Part shown: positions 1-6,965 of the stretch, piece after piece
Layout of the letters: every line of letters starts with the position of its first letter
Position numbering within the stretch: the first letter of the stretch is position 1
DNA from: Cyprinodon diabolis
Taxonomy: Eukaryota > Chordata > Actinopteri > Cyprinodontiformes > Cyprinodontidae
Assembly (NCBI GenBank): GCA_030533445.1
Contig: JARPUW010000314.1
Coordinates: 35,659 to 99,658 of the forward strand
DNA: 64,000 bases
Direction of reading: 5' to 3'
Notes under the pieces: model-generated
The model's input: the letters and a program-made list of their open reading frames with translations, nothing else
Told to the model about the DNA's origin: nothing
The model's database searches: none
Made by a program: the position numbers and the translations under genes

Positions 1-481
1 AAGGTATCTGAAAAATTCTTTTTATCTAAGCGACAGCTATATCTTGTCTTCAATTGGAGTAACTTTCATGGCTGTAGGTCATCTACAAACTGAATGGGAA
101 GAGAAAGAAAAAGAAAAAACGTTTCATCACACCTAAGCTTCTAATTGAGCTAGCTGCAGCAGGTCACTGTCACTCAGCTTTCAGGTGCTTAAAATGTCCT
201 CCGAACAAACGACTGCTGAGCAAAAACCGTATGAGTTATTCAAAAAATTTTTTCACCGTGAGCGTCAGTCATCCTTCGACTCCAACTATGCCAACTTTGG
301 TGTATGTGTGTCATTCAGAAAAATATTTATGACGAGTTTAAAACACATAGTCGGATTCGTTTTTCTCCCCTCTTCTGCTCCAAAACCAATGAAAAACGGC
401 TCTGATTTTCATCGACTTTAGGTCGGTCTGGAGGGTTTTTAAGGAAAAGTATTAATCCTACCGTAATTCCGAAGATATTGT
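1..481. repeat. Partial unit (3' end of a unit cut by the window start)
   Basis: The first base lies 481 bp before the first landmark, exactly matching the phase of 6398 relative to 6879. It holds the third-module tail (starting in the AAGGTATCTG string) and the whole fourth module, whose ACAAACGAC motif lies near 205. It carries the CGGATTC variant near 353 that keeps a 78-codon frame open; many other units have CTGATTC there. No gene is seen. Confidence 0.95.
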
Positions 482-3400
482 GTGGGTCCAGAGATTTCAG
501 TCTACAAACTGACCAAAAATGGTGACTCTAGCTATAAATATGTGGCCGTGAGGGCGAGTTTAAAATGTTTTTTTGTGTTTAAAAAACGCCTGCCTCACAC
601 TCTAGCTTTTCAGTTGCTCCACTCTAGCAGGCTGGATTTTGCTAAAACTTTGTGGCGCTTGAGGTCTGATTATACAAAAACCGTAGCAGTTATCAACATA
701 CCGTCTTCAGTTTTAAATAGACGAAGGATTTATCTACAAACTGAGCTTCAAACTGTTTTTCTAGGTGAATGTATGCCGACACAGTGAAGTGCTGTTTTTT
801 ATGCTTTTTTTTTCCTCTCCCCATTCATTTCCTATGGGATTTTTTTGCGACGTTTTCGCTAATAATTCGCAAACCTTCGGACTAATGAGAAAGTTTTATA
901 CAAGCACACATCACCCCATTGGTCCCGACGCGTGTGCCAACTTTGGGCCCGATCCGCCAAACCGTGCGGGACTAGTTACGCGCCGAAGTTTTGGGTATAC
1001 GGGAGAATTATAATAACTAGAAAATTTCTAAAGAAATTTTGAGGGGGGCTACCTACTGCCCGTCTTGGGAACCGGGCCAATACGGCCCTGGCAAGTGACG
1101 TCGGGGCTCCCCAGACCAACTGCTTACGCCTTTGAGGGCTGCTGAGGGAAGGAAAGAGGGCAAGTTCATGGGCAAAGAGAGCTGTGTGCCACTTGTGCTG
1201 ACATCTGGGAAATAGACGTGCACAGCGTATGATGCACAAGGGTAATATGGGTTGTCCATATTGAAACACAGTGGGTAAAGCCCAGTTGGCGGGCTTCGCC
1301 CGCCTGCTAGGAGCCATCTCAGTGAAGAAAAAAATCACCAATGGCGGGCTCTGCCCGCCTTCTAAGAGCCATTGCAGTGATGAAATCACCAATGGCGGGC
1401 TCCGCCCGCCTTCTAAGAGCCATTGCAGTGATGAAATTACAAATGGCAATGAGCAATATGCCAGAATGTATGAGTGTGTATAAGGAAGAGGCTTTTATTC
1501 TGTAGAGTCCCTGGAGTCTTATTTTGAAAGTCTATCATGGAAGTGCATCTAAAGATGGGTCATGCCCAGCAGTTATATAGAATCAATTTCCAAATGTTAA
1601 ATCACTGGTTTTCCATGTTATTAGGTGAATAGTTGCTGTATTACAGAGTAAATGGGAGACTTTTATTGTGAAATTTGCTCTGGGTGTGTTTTGAAAAGGT
1701 CACTAGAGTCTAATAAAAACAACCTGGAAGAGTTTGGGTCATAATGTTGAGCCATTTGCATCAATTAATGCATTAGTATAATCTAGAGGCTTTTATTTTG
1801 TAGGGTCGCTGGAGTCTTATTTTGAAAGTCCAACAGAGTTGTGTTTATAGAAAATGTTCAGACCCGTCAATGATAGTTGATTACTTTCCAATCGTTAAAT
1901 CACTCTTTTTCCATGTTATTAGGGCAGTAGATGAAGCGGAAATGGGAGGCTTTTATTTTGAAATTTGCTATAGGGTGTGTTTTAAACAGTCTCCTAGAGT
2001 CTATTCTCTAAAACGGGGTTGAGTTTGGGTCATAATATTGAGCCATATAGGGCAATAAATATATGTAAAAAATATAGAGGCTTTTATTTTGTAGGGTCCC
2101 TGGAGTCTTATTTTGAAAGTCTATCAGTGCTGAGTGGCAAGGGAAGTGTCATGGACAGCAGTCATATAGTATCCATTTCCCAATGTTAAATCAGTCCTTT
2201 CACCCTCCATTAGATTAATATGTGCTGTTTAAAACAGCAGAGGTAAAATCTGTTTGAAGCTTGGTAACCTTGACAACGCTTAACGAGCCTCTCACTGACA
2301 CAGACAACAGCTGCACTCACTATTGGTTTCTTCTTCCCAGGCTTTTTTGTATGGGAAGAACGGCAACGAAAACAAACGACTACTGATCAAAAACCGTATG
2401 AGTTATTCAAAAAACATTTTCACCATGAGCATCAGCAATCCTTCGACTCCAAGTATACCAACTTTGGTGTATGTGTGTCATTCAGAACAATATTTATGAC
2501 GACTTGAAAACACATAGTCTGATTCGTTTCTCTCCCATCTTCAGCTCAAAAAGAATGGAGAAAGGCTGAAACTCATCGACTTTAGGTTGGTCTGGAGGGT
2601 TTTTAAGGAAAAGTATTAATCCTACCGTAATTCCGAAGACATTGTGTGAGTCCAGAGGTTTCAGTCTACAAACTGACCAAAAATGGTGACTGTAGCTCCA
2701 AATATGTGGCCGTGAGGGCGAGAATAAGATGTTTGATCTTAAAAAAATGGCCGCCTCACACTAAGATTTCAGCAGCTGCACTCTAGCAGGCTGCTGCAGA
2801 AGCTAACTGTCAGCTAGCTTCCAGGTGCTTACCCTCCGAACAAACGACTGCTGAGCAAAAACCGTAAAAGATATCTGAAAAATTCTTTCAGTGAAAGCAA
2901 CATCTATCCTTTGTCTCAGACTGGGGTAACCTTCATGTCTGTAGGTCTTTCACAACCCAAAACGAAGCACAAACAAAATGGTTGGCCCACCTGCTCCTCC
3001 CTTTGTTTGAACTGCAGGACCTCACTCTCACTCACCTTTTAGCTGCTAAAGCACCCCTCCGAACAAACGACTGCTGAGTAAAAACCGTAAAAGGTGTCTG
3101 AAAAATTCTTTTTATCTAAGCGACAGCTATATCTTGTCTTCAATTGGAGTAACTTTCATGGCTGTAGGTCATCTACAAACTGAATGGGAAGAGAAAGAAA
3201 AAGAAAAAACGTTTCATCACACCTAAGCTTCTAATTGAGCTAGCTGCAGCAGGTCACTGTCACTCAGCTTTCAGGTGCTTAAAATGTCCTCCGAACAAAC
3301 GACTGCTGAGCAAAAACCGTATGAGTTATTCAAAAAATTTTTTCAGCGTGAGCGTCAGACATCCTTCGACTCCAACTATGCCAACTTTGGTGTATGTGTG

Positions 3401-3571
3401 TCATTCAGAAAAATATTTATGACGAGTTTAAAACACATAGTCGGATTCGTTTTTCTCCCCTCTTCTGCTCCAAAACCAATGAAAAACGGCTCTGATTTTC
3501 ATCGACTTTAGGTCGGTCTGGAGGGTTTTTAAGGAAAAGTATTAATCCTACCGTAATTCCGAAGATATTGT
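482..3571. repeat. Macrosatellite unit U1 (3090 bp, A/V chimera)
   Basis: Shortest unit. It has no AAT box and only three GC hairpins (1288-1425), 78 bp (51+27) fewer than the common 5-hairpin unit. The 5' part of the GC region is A-type, with TTGGGAACCGGG and GACATCTGGG variants otherwise seen only in U16. From the last hairpin on it is V-type: GAAATTACAAATGG, TAGGGTCGCTGG, a CATAATATTGAG string and CGGCAACGAAAAC. It is the only unit with CTACCTACTGC instead of CCACCTACTGC at the CTCF-like site (1050-1060). Confidence 0.93.
1288..1425. repeat. GC hairpin array, three hairpins (U1)
   Basis: Loops TTC, TCT and TCC. One 51 bp and the 27 bp repeat are missing compared with U2. Confidence 0.92.
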
Positions 3572-3910
3572 GTGGGTCCAGAGATTTCAGTCTACAAACT
3601 GACCAAAAATGGTGACTCTAGCTATAAATATGTGGCCGTGAGGGCGAGTTTAAAATGTTTTTTTGTGTTTAAAAAACGCCTGCCTCACACTCTAGCTTTT
3701 CAGTTGCTCCACTCTAGCAGGCTGGATTTTGCTAAAACTTTGTGGCGCTTGAGGTCTGATTATACAAAAACCGTAGCAGTTATCAACATACCGTCTTCAG
3801 TTTTAAATAGACGAAGGATTTATCTACAAACTGAGCTTCAAACTGTTTTTCTAGGTGAATGTATGCCGACACAGTGAAGTGCTGTTTTTTATGCTTTTTT
3901 TTTCCTCTCC
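3572..3910. repeat. Unit segment: end of module 4 and T-rich stretch
   Basis: Begins with the landmark, continues through a TATAAATA string, then a T run and a stretch without known similarity, and ends in a T8 run and CCTCTCC. A GTG-initiated 101-codon frame covers most of it, but it has no ATG start, is frameshifted in U11, U13 and U15, and has an early stop in U5. I treat it as non-coding. Confidence 0.7.
3623..3630 (+). promoter_or_regulatory. TATA-box-like string TATAAATA
   Basis: A consensus TATA string lies 51 bp after the landmark and is seen in all 20 units (for example 533-540). The paralogous position in module 1 reads CTCCAAATATG and lacks it. It could position polymerase II for a plus-strand satellite transcript, but a chance match in AT-rich sequence is also possible. 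Confidence 0.3.
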
Positions 3911-4098
3911 CCATTCATTTCCTATGGGATTTTTTTGCGACGTTTTCGCTAATAATTCGCAAACCTTCGGACTAATGAGAAAGTTTTATACAAGCACACA
4001 TCACCCCATTGGTCCCGACGCGTGTGCCAACTTTGGGCCCGATCCGCCAAACCGTGCGGGACTAGTTACGCGCCGAAGTTTTGGGTATACGGGAGAAT
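3911..4098. repeat. Block resembling fish dispersed intergenic repeats
   Basis: Runs from CCATTCATTTCCTATGGG through CCCCATTGGTCCCGACGCG, GATCCGCCAAACCGTGCGGG and a GGGTATACGGGAG string into the AAT run. The phrasing (ATTCATTTCCTATGGG, a 'cattggtcccgacgcgtg' segment, 'aaccgtgcggga', then AAT and a CTTCGG hairpin) resembles repeats I associate with teleost intergenic DNA, but I cannot name a family. If so, an old dispersed element was captured in the unit before it was tandemly amplified. Present in every unit at the same place. Confidence 0.4.
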
Positions 4099-4245
4099 TA
4101 TAATAATAATAATAATACGCGGAATAAATATGTGCAATAGTAGTAGGTGGGCCATGCCTTCGGCATGTGGCCCCCCAATAATAATACGCGGAATAAATAT
4201 GTGCAATAGTAGTAGGTGGGCCATGCCTTCGGCATGTGGCCCCCC
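4099..4245. repeat. AAT run plus two CTTCGG hairpin boxes (U2)
   Basis: Two copies of a box running from ACGCGGAATAAATATG to a C6 run, starting at 4117 and 4186 (69 bp apart), separated by AAT triplets. Each box has an imperfect hairpin, GGGCCATGCC-TTC-GGCA-TG-TGGCCC, with an inner C(TTCG)G loop and a 2-nt bulge. The AATAAA string inside the box also resembles a polyadenylation signal. Confidence 0.9.
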
Positions 4246-4283
4246 AACTAGAAAATTTCTAAAGAAATTTTGAGGGGGGCCAC
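4236..4283. repeat. Nested inverted repeat around AAAATTTC-TAAA-GAAATTTT
   Basis: Inner arms AAAATTTC and GAAATTTT are perfect complements with a TAAA loop and occur in all units. In box-carrying units the end of the last box adds a perfect 10 bp outer arm, GTGGCCCCCC (4236-4245) against GGGGGGCCAC (4274-4283). Boxless units keep only the inner stem because the left outer arm is absent. Confidence 0.85.
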
Positions 4284-4290
4284 CTACTGC
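4277..4290 (-). promoter_or_regulatory. CTCF-like motif (GCAGTAGGTGGCCC on the minus strand)
   Basis: Read on the minus strand, the 14-mer agrees with the vertebrate CTCF core CCASYAGRKGGCRS at 12 of 14 positions, including the central AGGTGGC. The core is kept in 19 of 20 units and altered in U1, where CCACC is CTACC. The match was made by eye against a remembered consensus, so affinity is unknown. Confidence 0.4.
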
Positions 4291-4304
4291 CCGTCTGGGG
4301 AACC

Positions 4305-4319
4305 GGGCCAATACGGCCC
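4305..4319. repeat. Small hairpin GGGCC-AATAC-GGCCC
   Basis: Five-bp perfect stem with a five-nt loop in every unit. The substitutions I saw in it (loop AATTT in U5, AAAAC in U18) are in the loop only. A near palindrome, GGGGCTCCCC, follows about 20 bp downstream. Confidence 0.7.
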
Positions 4320-4518
4320 TGGCAAGTGACGTCGGGGCTCCCCAGACCAACTGCTTACGCCTTTGAGGGCTGCTGAGGGAAGGAAAGAGGGCAAGTTCAT
4401 GGGCAAAGAGAGCTGTGTGCCACTTGTGCTGAAATCTGGGAAATAGACGTGCACAGCGTATGATGCACAAGGGTAATATGGGTTGTCCATATTGAAACAC
4501 AGTGGGTAAAGCCCAGTT

Positions 4519-4734
4519 GGCGGGCTTCGCCCGCCTGCTAGGAGCCATCTCAGTGAAGAAAAAAATCACCAATGGCGGGCTCTGCCCGCCTTCTAAGAGC
4601 CATTGCAGTGATGAAATCACCAATGGCGGGCTCCGCCCGCCTGCTAAGAGCCATTGCAGTGATGTAATCACCTTTGGCGGGCTCCGCCCGCCTGTTACCA
4701 TTGGCGGGCTCCGCCCGCCTTCTAAGAGCCATTG
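4519..4734. repeat. GC palindrome hairpin array, five hairpins (U2, standard A form)
   Basis: Five copies of GGCGGGC-NNN-GCCCGCC with loops TTC, TCT, TCC, TCC and TCC. Starts at 4519, 4574, 4625, 4676 and 4703 show the 51 bp period and one short 27 bp step. In the 51 bp copies a second arm pair, CAATGG with CCATTG, encloses the palindrome, leaving a bulge of about nine nt (TTCTAAGAG or TGCTAAGAG). The same form lies at 7820-8035, 14264-14479, 17433-17648, 23742-23957, 30052-30267, 46187-46402, 49354-49569, 55794-56009 and 59032-59247. Confidence 0.93.
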
Positions 4735-4796
4735 CAGTGATGAAATCACCAATGGCAATGAGCAATATGCCAGAATGTATGAGTGTGTATAAGGAA

Positions 4797-5095
4797 GAGG
4801 CTTTTATTCTGTAGAGTCCTTGTAGTCTTATTTTGAAAGTCTATCATGAATGTGCATCAAAAGATGGGTCACGCCCAGCAGTGATATAGAATCCATTTCC
4901 AAATGTTAAATCACTGGTTTTCCATGTTATTAGGTGAATAGTTGCTGTATTACAGAGTAAATGGGAGACTTTTATTGTGAAATTTGCTCTGGGGTGTGTT
5001 TTGAAAAGGTCACTAGAGTCTAATAAAAACAACCTGGAAGAGTTTGGGTCATAATGTTGAGCCATTTGCATCAATTAATGCATTACTATAATCTA
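4797..5095. repeat. Internal ~300 bp repeat R1 (U2)
   Basis: Starts at GAGGCTTTTATTCTGTAG, then GGAGTCTTATTTTGAAAGTC-type sequence. Shared landmarks with R2 are CCAAATGTTAAATCACT, TTCCATGTTATTAGG, AATGGGAG..CTTTTATT, GTGTGTTTT and AGTTTGGGTCATAATGTTG. R1 and R2 are clearly diverged (not recent) copies. Confidence 0.85.
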
Positions 5096-5386
5096 GAGGC
5101 TTTTATTTTGTAGGGTCCCTGGAGTCTTATTTTGAAAGTCCAACAGAGTTGTGTTTATAGAAAATGTTCAGACCCGTCAATGATAGTTGATTACTTTCCA
5201 ATCATTAAATCACTCTTTTTCCATGTTATTAGGGCAGTAGATGAAGCGGAAATGGGAGGCTTTTATTTTGAAATTTGCTATAGGGTGTGTTTTAAACAGT
5301 CTCCTAGAGTCTATTCTCTAAAACGGGGTTGAGTTTGGGTCATAATGTTGAGCCATATAGAGCAATAAATATATGTAAAAAATATA
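5096..5386. repeat. Internal ~290 bp repeat R2 (U2)
   Basis: Second copy, starting GAGGCTTTTATTTTGTAGGG and ending near a CAATAAATATATG string. A TTG-initiated 66-codon frame inside it is conserved among most units only because the units are nearly identical. Confidence 0.85.
5364..5369 (+). promoter_or_regulatory. AATAAA string at the end of R2
   Basis: A polyadenylation-signal-like hexamer inside CAATAAATATATG recurs in every unit about 1.8 kb after the TATA-like string. Other AATAAA strings occur in the boxes and in TCTAATAAAAAC of R1, so specificity is low. Confidence 0.2.
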
Positions 5387-5560
5387 GAGGCTTTTATTTT
5401 GTAGGGTCCCTGGAGTCTTATTTTGAAAGTCTATCAGTGCTGAGTGGCAAGGGAAGTGTCATGGACAGCAGTCATATAGTATCCATTTCCCAATGTTAAA
5501 TCAGTCCTTTCACCCTCCATTAGATTAATATGTGCTGTTTAAAACAGCAGAGGTAAAATC
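5387..5560. repeat. Internal truncated repeat R3 (U2)
   Basis: Third copy starting GAGGCTTTTATTTTGTAGGG. Similarity to R1 (TATCCATTTCCCAATGTTAAA, then CCATTAG) fades after about 170 bp near GCTGTTTAAAACAGC. Confidence 0.8.
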
Positions 5561-6100
5561 TGTTTGAAGCTTGGTAACCTTGACAACGCTTAACGAGCCT
5601 CTCACTGACACAGACAACAGCTGCACTCACTATTCGTTTCTTCTTCCCAGGCTTTTTTGTATAGGAAGAACGGCACCGAACAAACGACTACTGATCAAAA
5701 ACCGTATGAGTTATTCAAAAAACATTTTCACCATGAGCATCAGCAATCCTTCGACTCCAACTATACCAACTTTGGTGTATGTGTGTCATTCAGAACAATA
5801 TTTATGACGACTTGAAAACACATAGTCTGATTCGTTTCTCTCCCATCTTCAGCTCAAAAAGAATGGAGAAAGGCTGAAACTCATCGACTTTAGGTTGGTC
5901 TGGAGGGTTTTTAAGGAAAAGTATTAATCCTACCGTAATTCCGAAGACATTGTGTGAGTCCAGAGGTTTCAGTCTACAAACTGACCAAAAATGGTGACTG
6001 TAGCTCCAAATATGTGGCCGTGAGGGCGAGAATAAGATGTTTGATCTTAAAAAAATGGCCGCCTCACACTAAATTTCAGCAGCTGCACTCTAGCAGGCTG
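5561..6100. repeat. Module 1 (long form), ACAAACGAC motif at 5680
   Basis: Contains CGAACAAACGACTACTGATC, AAAAACCGTATGAGTTATTC, then the ATCGACTTTAGG, TCTGGAGGGTTTTTAAGG and GTCTACAAACTGACC strings. The same order recurs about 925 bp later in module 4, so the two long modules are ancient duplicates. GTG- and ATG-initiated frames of 60-78 codons here are interrupted in several units. Confidence 0.8.
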
Positions 6101-6330
6101 CTGCAGAAGCTAACTGTCAGCTAGCTTCCAGGTGCTTACCCTCCGAACAAACGACTGCTGAGCAAAAACCGTAAAAGATATCTGAAAAATTCTTTCAGTG
6201 AAAGCAACATCTATCCTTTGTCTCAGACTGGGGTAACCTTCATGTCTGTAGGTCTTTCACAACCCAAAACGAAGCACAAACAAAATGGTTGGCCCACCTG
6301 CTCCTCCCTTTGTTTGAACTGCAGGACCTC
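6101..6330. repeat. Module 2 (short form), ACAAACGAC motif at 6147
   Basis: CCGAACAAACGACTGCTGAG, then AAAAACCGTAAAAG, TCTGAAAAATTCTTTCAGTG and GGGGTAACCTTCATGTCTG. It ends near AACTGCAGGACC. It is paralogous to module 3, 223 bp later. Confidence 0.8.
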
Positions 6331-6560
6331 ACTCTCACTCACCTTTTAGCTGCTAAAGCACCCCTCCGAACAAACGACTGCTGAGTAAAAACCGTAAAAG
6401 GTATCTGAAAAATTCTTTTTATCTAAGCGACAGCTATATCTTGTCTTCAATTGGAGTAACTTTCATGGCTGTAGGTCATCTACAAACTGAACGGGAAGAG
6501 AAAGAAAAAGAAAAAACGTTTCATCACACCTAAGCTTCTAATTGAGCTAGCTGCAGCAGG
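6331..6560. repeat. Module 3 (short form), ACAAACGAC motif at 6370
   Basis: CCGAACAAACGACTGCTGAG, then TAAAAACCGTAAAAGG, ATTCTTTTTATCTAAGCGAC and GGAGTAACTTTCATGGCTG. Followed by a purine-rich GAAGAGAAAGAAAAAGAAAA run. Confidence 0.8.
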
Positions 6561-6965
6561 TCACTGTCACTCAGCTTTCAGGTGCTTAAAATGTCCTCCG
6601 AACAAACGACTGCTGAGCAAAAACCGTATGAGTTATTCAAAAAATTTTTTCACCGTGAGCGTCAGTCATGCTTCGACTCCAACTATGCCAACTTTGGTGT
6701 ATGTGTGTCATTCAGAAAAATATTTATGACGAGTTTAAAACACATAGTCTGATTCGTTTTTCTCCCCTCTTCTGCTCCAAAACCAATGAAAAACGGCTCT
6801 GATTTTCATCGACTTTAGGTCGGTCTGGAGGGTTTTTAAGGAAAAGTATTAATCCTACCGTAATTCCGAAGATATTGTGTGGGTCCAGAGATTTCAGTCT
6901 ACAAACTGACCAAAAATGGTGACTCTAGCTATAAATATGTGGCCGTGAGGGCGAGTTTAAAATGT
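6561..6965. repeat. Module 4 (long form), ACAAACGAC motif at 6602, running into the next landmark
   Basis: CCGAACAAACGACTGCTGAG, AAAAACCGTATGAGTTATTC and TCTGGAGGGTTTTTAAGG, continuing across the arbitrary boundary to the TATA-like string of U3. It is more similar in order and content to module 1 than to modules 2 and 3. The 78-codon frame here is closed by TGA (TAGTCTGATTC) in this unit and many others. Confidence 0.8.

Larger units (their letters stand above)
3572..6878. repeat. Macrosatellite unit U2 (3307 bp, A type, 2 boxes, 5 hairpins); reference unit
   Basis: Used as the reference for sub-features. It has two AAT boxes (4099-4245) and five GC hairpins (4519-4734). The sequence just upstream (3275-3571) carries the rare CAGCGTGAGCGTCAGACATC variant shared only with the stretch before U12. 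The first-module copy has private variants TATTCGTTTC near 5632 and ATAGGAAGAA near 5661. No gene is seen. Confidence 0.95.

Noticed and set aside
185..421. A 78-codon plus-strand frame in module 4
   Set aside because: The GTG start is unlikely in an animal, and about half the units close it with TGA (TAGTCTGATTC). No domain is recognisable.
482..787. A 101-codon plus-strand frame repeated in most units
   Set aside because: It starts at GTG, has no ATG, matches no family I know, is frameshifted by an extra T in U11, U13 and U15 and truncated by TAA in U5. Its conservation reflects near-identical repeats.
3389..3410. RNA polymerase III B-box-like string TTCGACTCC in the modules
   Set aside because: Nine of eleven consensus positions match, but no convincing A box lies at the right distance upstream and no terminator-bounded small RNA structure is visible.
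4099..4245. Box as an intact transposon (MITE) with target-site duplication
   Set aside because: No terminal inverted repeats bound the box, and the only flanking duplication is the AAT microsatellite itself.
4245..4275. Heat shock element in GAAAATTTCTAAAGAA
   Set aside because: The GAA and TTC blocks are three and four bases apart instead of two, so spacing does not fit the consensus.
4270..4310. G-quadruplex in the GGGGGG...GGGG...GGG stretch
   Set aside because: The G runs are separated by loops longer than usual and compete with perfect hairpin pairing.
4284..4490. A 68-codon minus-strand frame with an ATG, present in most units
   Set aside because: It lies in the GC-rich region overlapping hairpins. 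It shows no known motif, and it lies antisense to another open frame caused by base composition. No evidence of coding constraint can be drawn from homogenised repeats.
4519..4734. CRISPR-like array
   Set aside because: The 51 bp repeats have no unique spacers of constant length; linkers are the same sequence in all copies, there are no cas genes, and the context is eukaryotic.
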